From assembly GCF_900167335.1 (NCBI RefSeq), contig NZ_FUXI01000009.1:1-64000 (forward strand): a stretch of DNA of 64,000 nucleotides, given 5' to 3'. How positions within the stretch are numbered: the stretch's first letter is position 1; each line of letters starts with the position of its first letter. The notes beneath the pieces are model-generated. The model worked only from the letters and a program-made list of their open reading frames with translations. It was not told the DNA's origin and made no database searches. The stretch comes from Pilibacter termitis (GTDB lineage Bacteria; Bacillota; Bacilli; Lactobacillales; Streptococcaceae). This document shows, piece after piece, positions 39,301 through 46,764 of the stretch. Both the position numbers and the translations under genes were made by a program.

Positions 39301-41455
39301 GGGCTACACCTATGTCGTAGAAGCTCCAGACGGCAACGAATATTCAACATTGCAAGCAGCAGCAAATGCTGTACACGTCTTTGACAACGACCCAAGTACA
39401 GCACAAGGGTTTAAAGTCAAATACATTGCACAATTGCAAACGGCTATTTTGGAAACAGACACCACAGATCCAAAAGGAGCAAAAATACTTGAAACTACGC
39501 AAGGAGCAAGCGACAGCAACATTTCATTCGGTGCAGATGATACGAATTTGAAACGCACAGGCTATGCTTACAAAGTCACAACACCAGACGGCAAAGAATA
39601 TACCAGCCTCAAAGAAGCGGTAGATAATTATTCCTTATATGACCACACCGCTATTGCAACGAGCGGAGCAAACGCAGGAATTGATACGAACCCGCAAAAA
39701 TTTGTCGTAAGCTACACAGCTCTTGAACAAACAGTCAATTTGATAACAAAAGACGACCCAACAGGCGACAAAACAATTGAGAGCGTAACAGGCGACAGCG
39801 ACACAAAAATCACGCTAACCAAAACGGACAACGATTTGAAACGCACAGGCTACACGTACCAAGTCCAAGCTCCAGACGGCAAAGATTACGCAACATTATC
39901 AGCCGCCTTAAAAGCGAACCCTGACTACGACCACAACGATTTGACGAACGGAGTAGATAGCTCGCCACAAAACTTTATTGTCACGTACACCGCAGTGAAA
40001 CAAACCGCCAACTTACTCGTTGACGGACAAACGAAAGAAACAACGACAGGCGACAGTAATTCAGCGATTCGTTTTAAAACAACGGATAAAGACTTGGAAA
40101 AAACAGGCTACACCTACAAAGTGAAAGCTCCAGATAATCAAGTGTATGCCACACTATCCGAAGCCCTCCAAGCCAATCCTAAGTACGACAATAACGATTT
40201 GACGAACGGACAAGATAACGCACCGCAAAACTTCGAGGTGACGTACACAGCGGTGAAACAGACGGCAAACTTGATTGTAAACGGACAAATCAAGGAAACG
40301 GTGGAGGGTGAAAGTGATACGGCAATTCATTTTGCGACGACGGATAAAGAGTTGGCAATCGCAGGCTACATTTATCACGTCACAGCCCCAGACGGCAAAA
40401 CGTATCCGAGTTTGTCGACAGCTTTACAGGCAAACCCGAATTATGACCACAACGATTTAGTAAATGGTCAAGACACTATCCCGCAAGACTTTACTGTCAC
40501 TTACACGGCAAGTGAGCAAATTGCGAATTTGATTGTTGACGGACAAACGAAAGAAATTGTCACAGGTAGCACAGGTGCAAACATTCAATTTGCGACAACG
40601 GACAACGACTTGCACAAATCAGGTTACACTTATACAGTGACGGCACCAGACGGCAAAGATTACAGCACGTTGTCCGAGGCTTTACAAGCCAATCCAAATT
40701 ATGACGACAGTGTGTTGAACAATGGTGTAGACGATATGCCACAAGACTTTATCGTTCGCTATACGGCGGTGAAACAGACGGTTTATGTGGTAACGAAAAA
40801 CGCACCAAATGGTGATAAAACGCTCGAAACGCTAGAGGGTGACAGCGACAGCATCTTCTCGCTAAGCACAACAGATGAACAGCTCAAACAAACAGGTTAC
40901 ACCTATAAAGTTGTTGCACCAAATGGCAAAGAGTACAGCACGTTATCCGCAGCAGAGAAAGAAAACAACGTGTTTGACCACAACGATTTAACCAATGGAG
41001 TAGACAGTTCGCCACAGCAATTTACTATTGTTTACACGAAAACTTCCACGACCGATCCGGGAGATAGTAACACGGGTAATAGTGGAAATGCTGGCAATAC
41101 CGGAGACGATACAGGGAATAGTGGAAATACGGGTAACAGTGGCGACAACTCGAACGGAGATAACGGTACAGGAAATAGTGACGACACTGGGAACACCACC
41201 AGTAGCACCAATGGAAATAACGGCAACACAAACGCTGACGGTAGTCAAAGCTATTCAAATAACTCAAGCAACAATAGCACAAATGCTTCAAGCAATTCTA
41301 CCGACCAGAACGATTCATCTGTTGCCAGCAAGAAAAAACTTGCCAACCTCGGTGAAAAAATCGAAAATCTCGGCGTTATCGGAGCCATTCTCTCCACAAT
41401 TTCAATCGCAGGAATCCTCGGATTGAAAAAACGGAAAGACAAACCAGAGGAATAA
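30332..41455 (+). CDS. giant lectin/MucBP-repeat surface protein
   Basis: About 3707 aa. I chose ATG 30332 because AGAGGTG lies 6 nt upstream; a GTG at 30290 has none. The N-terminus has a basic region and a hydrophobic stretch (KKRWVVTGLIFGTVVPSMTF), resembling the long KxYKxGKxW-type signal peptides of giant adhesins. Residues about 105-410 look like a bacterial L-type lectin domain. About 420-3100 is a long series of MucBP-like modules (patterns such as VNVHYVY, ATIDYVDDNGN, ITVTYTA). About 3130-3570 holds five near-identical repeats of about 86 aa. A Gly/Asn/Ser/Asp linker follows. The C-terminus has a hydrophobic helix and KKRKDK tail, but the sorting motif reads LANLGE rather than LPxTG. 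Likely role: binding mucin or host glycans. Confidence 0.88.
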   Translation: MNRTKIKRTEPEYKKRFVLKKVKKRWVVTGLIFGTVVPSMTFIVKMANAEDNDVENVTNGTSLFTDPLKNYAKPKTNALGMMPLLTSLTSIENVTDADDSNGTNVGHVKSYKNVDFQSQFTLSGDNVGTDHNANAQYFQQLYNSTNTAAILTPSYMVTNTPTNRANHSGAVAFNKQVDMTKDWSMNFDFDLTGLNHGTTGVGNGTYIQGDFIGLVLSPASPSQLGSLGSASVKNYGGGSLGLLGNANTLSFGLDFYNNNGDSKMPSGYNGDPSIAKPSGGLLSKADGNQYLGFRQTDANGNLLAFNNFPSGTTVTAGELITSINGNVGATDNHNNWLQNDYNQPQLVANAVATWTASTNTLSIQMNGKTYSYQNLNLGTTSLSVGVMASDGDAYTQKGATLNTFNLTLGTGKTEVEYLNQNDIELRKSTDFIANTGDKIGIAGFDENGVTTATRDVDYQAPAFQGYHLAKATPVEVTSDTINANGTVLVGNTMTLTYQGDQQKATLTTPTTTTNGAPTPVTIPSGDQNLLGFTGDEIEFATTDSDLAQAGYTYTVTAPDGQVYSTLSQALSANPYDDTTTFSTYDTNGVATYNTDSTPQNFVVNYTAKNVTVSYGIINPDGSVDTSKTSELATNDTLTPAQLTIGQSLTSALAGNIGTNPDSVTSTFQSQNILPNGYHLTGNVYWTKDGGTTKTSLPTNALTVNDVDTNYQGEILFEVAKDFQEANVTLNYKNNAVPSKTLTQTGVTGDNFLFDLSNVIASGYHMIGATDANNNAMTVPFGSISGVFDSTNNLRTQTDSSPQNYVIQVDPDIQQLNVRYNFPAGHDLSSSLINEQKMQVGTTGNTFSDINIPVIAGYTATITYPDGSKQTDNVIKGITADNTSNGTSQIDNAPQNVVVNYTANARKVTVNYHYNSSTTTDTFTQSSTNVPYTTDGTYDAVAINQINGYTSYVSVNGSTPQAMTSVSSGSFDSSDVVIDVTYTPWQATVNYYTQQVDSSGNAIGAMTKFISQTEYEQYNFYTFAGLTSADQTTKLQGIAILPNGYHVVSAYWSNKPDGTTQDMTPPYQKNWTWDDMTNTATGEYSASIVYQYTKDIQQANITVTGAPSGKGVTNGQNTLDGMNGSSYTGVTGGTQVVSVPQINGYIAKVTDTNNNEVSLNNNQFTITYDNTNNGVNTTDATPQNYTITYTARSASVLVNYNYATNATTNVLASSSVDTTAFTAPSLPNSLEIQTQTNGTYSLNVPNVNGYTWTITDSNGNSYTSSNLPSSFTSDGTNITYTITYTPENATHVIHYYEATYDNSGNYTFTTNTVANMPAQTFSGAVGEIQSFAVTTSNISVPNGWTLDPMKASLSALTGDNDNLNGGDSAKRLTFTPGVVEYAIYLARDIQSVQVQFVNDPNSSSTFFQDGRTGENYTVDTSKYARSGYDYTITDPNGNVVTSITGVYDDTNNNNATSPILNNGAGDISPQVYKVTYTPQTQQAILKTDSTDPANSGGKLYQTASGATGSDISFANSDADFIRQGYNYNVTVSYQNSNGDVISSNYPTLAQALAANAKYNNDNVPAGQTDSNPQVFTVSYTASSQTAILKTDSSDPTGAKTVDTKTGLTGQGISFLKTDSDLVRAGYSYTVKSPNGTSYPTLSAALLADGVYDNTDNGNNTTDSSPQLFTVSYTANPLTVNIEYVYGQPKNTTVPIGDFGSQSVPTKATGVTNGTTYTTDINNTATNISTPITVPTISGYTPNVTSVTPKFTVDDQGNPTEPTITVTYTASPDTATIDYVDDNGNSLVAYIGNNPTSTNGYTDGVILSNAPSISGYTLTGYEYNGVKFTGTTDLDKAVYTAGADTIQFIYKATQQVVNINYLYSDSDNSPKNGVIPSGDFGSQSVVTQAQGDTNTTGTVVTVPTIEGYTASETTVTPDYHIDSNGDLITPEINVVYTANSQNAKISYKVPTFDSNGVPDMNNLVDATSAQTGGAPTTAVGVTDQTIGVVAPTIAGYDIYAQTVNGTPQDISTATFTAPDNADDVLEVIYVPKQQVVNVHYVYQLPANYTGTYNGVALTASDNGRQVDGLGVQQVVSYSDSIPTPAPLPSAVENGWQVSPATQKIDWTVDQNGNLKKTDYVYYISPQTNTVNIQYLAQDGFDLMKLITTNPILTQQVETGSTFTNSGAIHIPGYSYVNYTYNGATNTATPPNPMPYVAGADVLNINYTPNAQTVEVDYIYDPNSASSKAGQVAASSETQTKVSNATGDVINVPTINGYTPNVTSVTPSFAIKSDGTLVTPKITVTYTANQNNVATISYVDDKGNPLQKMATVPVSLTASGTTDQAIQTSGEVTIPGYTFDHIEFYNASSKTTENPATTADLIFSGAGASMADNVKYVYKADPQTVKVHYLYSGGGKDGQDAYPELDLPGISNQAATNTPALAEPVGYQLVKTGLDATNSQPVVWTVINGQLVTPDIYFYYQANVTKATVDYGTTATGTDLDAYVPTGTITGEVKGQTDAPIQASGAVGINGYTFKEMLVNGTSVATTTAAANSVVAPFTPNGTVSSETNIHYVYDANPQKVVVKFVDENGNAIVDNTGVAISDVTLTGATNQTIDYSSITKNYTGYTIDTDGMTTTTNYDANDNIDQVVYMIYKPVAQKVNVEFVDKNGIVIPNTTTQTLTGVSNGLIDYSSISTTVAGYTLVTDGRNQTPNYDTDPSVDQTVQLVYQANQQQVVVNFKVSRDGGATWSNLANPATLSGDSNSVIDYSKLQSAYSGYKLINNSQQTSTTNFDTKDGVNQTVTLYYAPLEQVAILQTDETDPSGKQVIASTTGGYSFGQLSFATGTDTLLARKGFTYKVYGPDGTWYDSFQAAIAANANYDGTPSNLNAITTTIPPVKRFARSVTPNNPTIDPSNPTAYQGDDSPQVFTASYTPMAESMIVETTNDPAGNKVYQAVSGVTGVDENGNPIPSSSPAYQSDMTLSQVPNVSGFYNLNVVDTQAQTTSSGLPNLARAGYTYVVEAPDGNEYSTLQAAANAVHVFDNDPSTAQGFKVKYIAQLQTAILETDTTDPKGAKILETTQGASDSNISFGADDTNLKRTGYAYKVTTPDGKEYTSLKEAVDNYSLYDHTAIATSGANAGIDTNPQKFVVSYTALEQTVNLITKDDPTGDKTIESVTGDSDTKITLTKTDNDLKRTGYTYQVQAPDGKDYATLSAALKANPDYDHNDLTNGVDSSPQNFIVTYTAVKQTANLLVDGQTKETTTGDSNSAIRFKTTDKDLEKTGYTYKVKAPDNQVYATLSEALQANPKYDNNDLTNGQDNAPQNFEVTYTAVKQTANLIVNGQIKETVEGESDTAIHFATTDKELAIAGYIYHVTAPDGKTYPSLSTALQANPNYDHNDLVNGQDTIPQDFTVTYTASEQIANLIVDGQTKEIVTGSTGANIQFATTDNDLHKSGYTYTVTAPDGKDYSTLSEALQANPNYDDSVLNNGVDDMPQDFIVRYTAVKQTVYVVTKNAPNGDKTLETLEGDSDSIFSLSTTDEQLKQTGYTYKVVAPNGKEYSTLSAAEKENNVFDHNDLTNGVDSSPQQFTIVYTKTSTTDPGDSNTGNSGNAGNTGDDTGNSGNTGNSGDNSNGDNGTGNSDDTGNTTSSTNGNNGNTNADGSQSYSNNSSNNSTNASSNSTDQNDSSVASKKKLANLGEKIENLGVIGAILSTISIAGILGLKKRKDKPEE
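39720..41040 (+). repeat. five tandem in-frame repeats of about 260 bp in the adhesin gene
   Basis: Each copy encodes about 86 residues built on ANL-VDGQTKE, TTDxDLxxTGYTY, APDGKxY, LSxALQANPxYD and NDLxNGxD. Older, more diverged copies lie upstream. Such arrays change copy number by recombination and set stalk length. Confidence 0.8.
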
Positions 41456-41700
41456 GAAAAGCGAGAGGGGCGTTTTGAAGTCTGTGGCAGTGAGCCACAG
41501 CATTTACTTGCTGGAAACGCAGTTTCCAGTGCTGTTGCGAACAGTTGCCAGACTTCAGCCCCTTGTAGCTAGACAAAGAAAAGCTACGAGGGGCGTTTAG
41601 GAGTTTGTCGTAGTGAGCCATGCCATTTACTTGCCTGAAGCAGAGTTTCAGGTGGCATTGCGAACAGCGACTAAACTCCTGCCCCTCACAGCTAGACAAA
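41456..41700 (+). repeat. nested-hairpin repeat cluster F (2 units)
   Basis: Units are 41456-41577 and 41578-41700. The first begins at the base after the adhesin stop codon. Inner stems are ACAGCA/TGCTGT and ATGCCA/TGGCAT. Apical stems are CTGGAAAC/GTTTCCAG and CCTGAA/TTCAGG. There is no terminator between the adhesin and this array, so it would be the mRNA 3' end. Confidence 0.93.
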
Positions 41701-41828
41701 AGGAATGAGAGAACTTGCTTTGGTGGGTTCTCTTGTTATCTTTTTTGAGAGGACTAGATGCACATTATGTGAAAGAACTTATTTTTTGTGTGTAGAGTAT
41801 ATTTTTGATAGAAGTGAAATTATGATAT

Positions 41829-42008
41829 GGGTACCTCTAAAAACTCCGTTTAATCCAAAATTAGATAGTTTTTCGAAATTGACGAAAGCTATGTGGTTTA
41901 TAGAAAAGCGAAGAAGTGCGTTAAGGAGTTTGAACAAGGTTGAGGAGATTGACGAATAAAATTGGAAAACTAGCAATTTTGGGTAAATGTGAGTTTTTAG
42001 AGGTGCCC
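41829..42008 (+). mobile_element. MITE with GGGTACCTCTAAAAACTC ends
   Basis: Terminal inverted repeats are GGGTACCTCTAAAAACTC and GAGTTTTTAGAGGTGCCC, 180 bp in all, with no transposase. ATAT flanks both sides and may be a target duplication. The interior matches the copy at 52407 except for an extra 35 bases at 41903-41937 that equal the first part of a family-1 hairpin repeat. The 84-codon frame at 41705-41959 across it is not believable as a gene. Confidence 0.75.
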
Positions 42009-42015
42009 ATATACT

Positions 42016-42039
42016 TATAATTCAGAGAAAACGTTTTAA
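42016..42039 (+). promoter_or_regulatory. -10 box and cre-like site before the OLD/UvrD operon
   Basis: TATAAT at 42016-42021 lies just outside the MITE end, with no good -35 box. AGAAAACGTTTTAA at 42026-42039 matches the cre consensus at 12 of 14. If used, it would act as a roadblock downstream of the -10. Confidence 0.35.
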
Positions 42040-42092
42040 GGGAAATGTCTACTGAACAAAAAAATAAAAGAGATTAAACGAGGTGAATTATA

Positions 42093-43664
42093 ATGATAAA
42101 GAAAATAGTGATTAAGAATTATAAACAGTTTTCAGATTTTGAAGTGGATTGCAACCCTAATAGGAATATTTTTATTGGCGAAAACGGAGCAGGGAAAAGC
42201 TCGTTACTTCAAGCGATTAGTTTAGTGCTGAGTGGAAGTTATGCTCAAATTGAAAAAAGCGGTTTGATGAACCTTTTCAACTCAAAAACAATTGAGCGGT
42301 TTTTAAAGAATGGAAATGGAGACTTGCCAGAACTACTCATAGAATTATATTTTGATGATAGTATTCCTGAAATAAGGGATAACTTTAGGCTTGAAGGAAA
42401 ACATAATTCTGTGAAACTACCTAATAAGTTTGGAATCAATCTGAGAATATTTCCAAATAATGAATTGATTAGTGATATTACTGAGTCATTGAAAAATAGT
42501 GACAGAAAGATATTTCCTTTTGAGTTTTATAAGGTTGAATTTAGTACTTTTGCTGGTGAGCTTTACAATAGTTATAATAAGCCGTTTAAATTTAATTTTT
42601 CACTTGTAGACACTAGTTCAATAGATACTAAATTTGAGATACGAAAAAGAATTGATGAAATTTATAATGATAGTGTCTTGCCAGAAAATCGAGCAAAAAT
42701 CAATAATGAATTTAGAAAGCAAACGGATGAATTTATTAATAAAATAATAAATGATAGATTGATGGAGGAAAAAGATTATCGAATTGCTATCGATAATTAT
42801 TCAGAACAATCATTCAGAGAAAAAATTACTGCACTAAAATCAGATGTTGATATTAAAAATTTTGGGCAAGGAGAGAAAGTCTTGCTGAGTATAGAAAATT
42901 CTTATATTAGAAGAAATGATAAGACGAAAGTAATCTTAATTGAGGAACCTGAAAATCATCTGAGTTTTTCTAATATGCATTTATTGCTTGACTCTATCGA
43001 AAAAGAGAAAGATATTCAGACGTTTATTAGTACGCATTCAAATATGATTGCATCTAGACTAGAGATTGCTAATTGTATTTTTCTTCATAATGGTATTGGA
43101 CTCAGCTTGAAAGAGTTAGATTTGGAAACTGTGAAATTTTTCCAAAGATCTACAAATCAACATATACTAAATTTCATTCTTGGGAATAAGTCTATCCTTG
43201 TGGAAGGAAATGCTGAATATATACTGGTAAATAAGTTTTACGAATTAAAGACAGGAGTTAGCCCAAATGATGATGGAGTTCATATTCTGTCTGTAGATGG
43301 TCTTAGCTTTGAAAGATATTTAAGAGTAGCCCAGAAACTTACTGGTAAAAAAGTGGCGGTGATTACAGATAATGATGGTGATTATCAAAAAAACATAGTT
43401 GACAAATATGATAACTATAATTCTGACAAGAATATTGGTATTTTTTTCGATAAGGATAATCAAAATAATACTTTTGAGGTCTGTTTGTATAATTTAAATG
43501 ATAGTATGATTGACCAATCTGATTTAACAAGAAGTACCAGTAAACTTGAGTATATGTTGAACAATAAAGCAGAGTCTGCTTTAAGAATGCTAGATATAAT
43601 AGATAGTAACTTTAATATTCCAAGTTATATTTCGGAGGCAATTGAATGGATAAGAAAAGATTGA
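42093..43664 (+). CDS. OLD-family ATPase-nuclease (Gabija GajA-like)
   Basis: This 523-aa protein has an N-terminal ABC-type ATPase (Walker A GENGAGKSS at about 29-37; Walker B VILIEEPENHLS at about 281-292; THSNMI switch). The C-terminal Toprim domain has the Glu in SILVEGNAEYIL and the Asp pair in AVITDNDGD at about 425-433. This is the class 2 OLD build, which partners with a UvrD-like helicase as in Gabija anti-phage defence. It overlaps the helicase gene by 19 bases. The region is markedly more AT-rich than the flanking genes, which suggests transfer. It is slightly shorter than the reference GajA (about 578 aa, from memory). Confidence 0.7.
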   Translation: MIKKIVIKNYKQFSDFEVDCNPNRNIFIGENGAGKSSLLQAISLVLSGSYAQIEKSGLMNLFNSKTIERFLKNGNGDLPELLIELYFDDSIPEIRDNFRLEGKHNSVKLPNKFGINLRIFPNNELISDITESLKNSDRKIFPFEFYKVEFSTFAGELYNSYNKPFKFNFSLVDTSSIDTKFEIRKRIDEIYNDSVLPENRAKINNEFRKQTDEFINKIINDRLMEEKDYRIAIDNYSEQSFREKITALKSDVDIKNFGQGEKVLLSIENSYIRRNDKTKVILIEEPENHLSFSNMHLLLDSIEKEKDIQTFISTHSNMIASRLEIANCIFLHNGIGLSLKELDLETVKFFQRSTNQHILNFILGNKSILVEGNAEYILVNKFYELKTGVSPNDDGVHILSVDGLSFERYLRVAQKLTGKKVAVITDNDGDYQKNIVDKYDNYNSDKNIGIFFDKDNQNNTFEVCLYNLNDSMIDQSDLTRSTSKLEYMLNNKAESALRMLDIIDSNFNIPSYISEAIEWIRKD

Positions 43665-44650
43665 TACACGCAGTTGCAGGAAGTGGGAAAACTAAGACTA
43701 TTATTGATGATTTAGATATTGATAAAAGAAATCTTATAATAACTTATACAACCACTAATCAAGAGGAAATTCGTAAAAGGGTAATCAATAAATATGGCCA
43801 GCTACCTGAACGCACATATATTTTTGGTTTCTTTGAATTTCTTTATAAATTTTGTCTTGTCCCATATTATGACCAGAGATTTTTAGGCATTGATTTTAAT
43901 TATAAACCTAAAAATAATTTTGACAAGAATTTTTTTAATCAACAGAGAGTTATTCATTTTCGTCTATCAAATTTTTTAATTAACAAATCTGATATTGATT
44001 TCCTTGGAAGAATTGATTATTTTTTTGATTGTGTTTATATAGATGAAGTTCAAGATTTTGAAAGTTATGATTTTGATTGGATAAAAAGCTTATCAAATTT
44101 AAACGCTAAAGTTTGGTTGCTTGGTGATTTTTATCAAAAAACGTATTCAACCTCACGGGATGGAAATAAAGGTTCTGGTATTCATAAAGATAGAGCAAAA
44201 TGGCTAAAAGAATTAGAGTCTTTTGAATTAGATGAGACAAGTTTAATGGAATCATATAGATGTCCAGCAAATATATGTGATTTCGTTAGAGAAAAAATGA
44301 AGATACAAATTTTCCATCATGATGAAAATACTATACAATCAACTGTTAAATTCATAGATAATCAAACAGAAATTGATTGTATTATGTCTGATGATAAAAT
44401 AAAGAAATTGTTTTATCAGAAATCTTATAATTATAATTGTAATGGTCAGAACTGGGGAGACAGCAAAGGAGGGGAATTTTCTGATGTTTGTGTGATTTTA
44501 AATCCTAAGACATTGGATTGTTTTAAGAAAGAACACCTTTCTGACCTTGTCCCTCAGACAAAAAATAAATTTTATGTAGCATGTACGAGGACGAAAGGAA
44601 ATTTATATTTTATTTCTGAAGAATCAATTAATGAATATAAAAAGGAATAG
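43646..44650 (+). CDS. short UvrD-type SF1 helicase (Gabija GajB-like)
   Basis: This 334-aa protein has ordered SF1 motifs: AVAGSGKT at about 9-16, TYTTTNQEEI, YIDEVQDFE at about 130-138, WLLGDFYQK, SYRCP and YVACTRTKGNLYF near the C-terminus. It is shorter than GajB (about 490 aa) and seems to lack large 1B/2B insertions, so it may be a minimal helicase or nucleotide sensor. ATG 43646 has GGAGG 8 nt upstream within the nuclease gene. Pair and overlap indicate one operon acting in phage defence. Confidence 0.65.
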   Translation: MDKKRLIHAVAGSGKTKTIIDDLDIDKRNLIITYTTTNQEEIRKRVINKYGQLPERTYIFGFFEFLYKFCLVPYYDQRFLGIDFNYKPKNNFDKNFFNQQRVIHFRLSNFLINKSDIDFLGRIDYFFDCVYIDEVQDFESYDFDWIKSLSNLNAKVWLLGDFYQKTYSTSRDGNKGSGIHKDRAKWLKELESFELDETSLMESYRCPANICDFVREKMKIQIFHHDENTIQSTVKFIDNQTEIDCIMSDDKIKKLFYQKSYNYNCNGQNWGDSKGGEFSDVCVILNPKTLDCFKKEHLSDLVPQTKNKFYVACTRTKGNLYFISEESINEYKKE

Positions 44651-44870
44651 AACTGCTAAATAATAAAGAGGAAAAGTGTGTATAAAGAAGTTGGGATACT
44701 CCCCATTCCCTAATCTTTCCCAAAAAATAACCCTTAACCATTTCATTTTCAGAAAACCTGTGCTAAAATAGTACGACTAGACTATAAGTAAAAAAATTTA
44801 TTTTATACTAGATACGGATACGCTACATAAAAAAGTAGTGAACACTTAGATTACAAGGAGAACATTCAAA
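44651..44870 (+). other. intergenic region upstream of typA
   Basis: No ORF. A possible typA promoter is TTCATT (44742-44747), 16 bp, TAAAAT (44764-44769). No clear terminator for the defence operon was seen. Confidence 0.35.
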
Positions 44871-46718
44871 GTGACAAATTTTAGAAAAGACATTCGCAAT
44901 GTTGCGATTATCGCCCACGTTGACCACGGAAAAACGACACTCGTAGATGAACTATTGAAACAATCGGATACACTAGATAGCCATACACAGCTTGCAGAGC
45001 GTGCAATGGACTCTAATGCCCTTGAAAAAGAGCGTGGGATTACGATTTTGGCGAAAAACACTGCCGTTTCTTACAAAGGAACACGTATCAATATCATGGA
45101 TACACCAGGACACGCTGACTTTGGTGGCGAAGTAGAACGCATTATGAAAATGGTTGACGGTGTAGTTTTGGTTGTTGACGCATACGAAGGCACCATGCCA
45201 CAAACTCGTTTTGTATTGAAAAAAGCCTTAGAACAAGACTTAATTCCAATTGTCGTAGTGAACAAAATTGACAAACCGTCTGCTCGTCCAGAAGAAGTAG
45301 TCGATGAAGTATTAGAGCTTTTCATTGAGCTTGGAGCTGATGACGACCAACTTGAGTTCCCAGTTGTTTACGCAAGTGCCATTAACGGAACAAGTTCATT
45401 ATCTGACAATCCAGCAGACCAACAGCCGACAATGGAGCCGATTTTTGAGTCAATCTTGGAACACATTCCAGCACCAGTTGACAACAGCGAGGAACCATTG
45501 CAATTCCAAGTTTCACTATTGGACTATAACGACTATGTAGGACGTATCGGGATTGGACGTGTATTCCGCGGGACAATCAAAGTAGGCGACCAAGTAACAC
45601 TTTCTAAACTAGACGGCACGACAAAAAATTTCCGTGTAACGAAATTGTTTGGTTTCTTCGGACTTCAACGTCAAGAAATCCAAGAGGCAAAAGCAGGAGA
45701 TTTGATTGCTGTCAGTGGTATGGAAGACATCTTTGTCGGTGAAACAGTGACACCAACAGATGCTGTTGAGCCACTTCCAGTCTTACACATTGACGAGCCT
45801 ACGCTTCAAATGACATTCCTTGTCAACAACTCGCCTTTTGCAGGACGTGAAGGAAAATGGATTACTGCACGAAAAGTAGAAGAACGCCTAATGGCAGAAC
45901 TTCAAACAGACGTTTCCTTGCGTGTAGAAGAAACAGACTCACCAGACCGTTGGACTGTCTCTGGTCGTGGGGAATTGCACTTGTCTATATTGATTGAAAC
46001 AATGCGACGTGAAGGATACGAACTTCAAGTATCACGTCCAGAAGTTATCGAGCGTGAGATTGACGGAGTAAAATGCGAACCATTTGAACGTGTGCAAATT
46101 GACACACCAGAAGAATATCAAGGGAGCATTATCCAAGCCTTGTCAGAACGTAAAGGTGAAATGTTAGACATGACTTCGACAGGGAACGGACAAATGCGTT
46201 TAATTTTCCTAGTGCCAGCTCGTGGGCTGATTGGTTTCACAACAGACTTTATGTCAATGACACGTGGCTATGGAATTATGAACCACACATTTGACCAATA
46301 TATGCCAATGATTCAAGGAAATATCGGTGGACGTCACCACGGTGCGTTAGTGTCAATTGATACAGGAAAAGCAACGACATATTCTATCATGTCAATCGAA
46401 GAACGTGGGACAGTCTTTGTCAACCCGGGTACTGAAGTGTACGAGGGAATGATTGTCGGTGAAAACTCACGTGACAACGATTTGACGGTGAACATCACCA
46501 AAGCAAAACAAATGACCAACGTGCGTAGTGCAACAAAAGACCAAACTTCAGTTATTAAAACGCCAAAAATCCTTACACTTGAAGAAAGTTTGGAATTTAT
46601 GGCAGACGATGAATATTTGGAAGTAACACCAGAATCTATTCGCTTGCGTAAACAAATCTTAAACAAAGGCGAACGTGAAAAAGCAGCAAAACGTGCGAAA
46701 AAAGTCGCTGAAAGCTAA
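44871..46718 (+). CDS. typA: ribosome-associated GTPase TypA/BipA
   Basis: This 615-aa translational GTPase has G1 AHVDHGKTTL, ERGITI, DTPGHADFGGEVER and NKID. EF-G-like domains III and V and the BipA-specific C-terminal domain follow. It assists ribosome assembly and translation at low temperature or stress. Start is GTG 44871 with AAGGAG 10 nt upstream. Full family length. The gene is monocistronic, with its own terminator. Confidence 0.97.
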   Translation: MTNFRKDIRNVAIIAHVDHGKTTLVDELLKQSDTLDSHTQLAERAMDSNALEKERGITILAKNTAVSYKGTRINIMDTPGHADFGGEVERIMKMVDGVVLVVDAYEGTMPQTRFVLKKALEQDLIPIVVVNKIDKPSARPEEVVDEVLELFIELGADDDQLEFPVVYASAINGTSSLSDNPADQQPTMEPIFESILEHIPAPVDNSEEPLQFQVSLLDYNDYVGRIGIGRVFRGTIKVGDQVTLSKLDGTTKNFRVTKLFGFFGLQRQEIQEAKAGDLIAVSGMEDIFVGETVTPTDAVEPLPVLHIDEPTLQMTFLVNNSPFAGREGKWITARKVEERLMAELQTDVSLRVEETDSPDRWTVSGRGELHLSILIETMRREGYELQVSRPEVIEREIDGVKCEPFERVQIDTPEEYQGSIIQALSERKGEMLDMTSTGNGQMRLIFLVPARGLIGFTTDFMSMTRGYGIMNHTFDQYMPMIQGNIGGRHHGALVSIDTGKATTYSIMSIEERGTVFVNPGTEVYEGMIVGENSRDNDLTVNITKAKQMTNVRSATKDQTSVIKTPKILTLEESLEFMADDEYLEVTPESIRLRKQILNKGEREKAAKRAKKVAES

Positions 46719-46728
46719 TCTTACAAAT

Positions 46729-46764
46729 CAAAACCTACGAATTTTTGTAATTTGTAGGTTTTTT
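46729..46764 (+). terminator. typA terminator
   Basis: AAAACCTACGAA / TTTGTAGGTTTT hairpin followed by a T run, 11 bases after the stop codon. Confidence 0.85.

Noticed and set aside
30290-41455. many minus-strand frames of 60-140 codons within the adhesin gene
   Set aside because: They are shadows of the biased Thr/Asn/Val codons of the plus-strand gene, with no ribosome binding sites or known domains.
41705-41959. 84-codon frame as a gene
   Set aside because: It runs through the tail of a hairpin repeat and most of a MITE, including its inverted repeat, and has no family resemblance.
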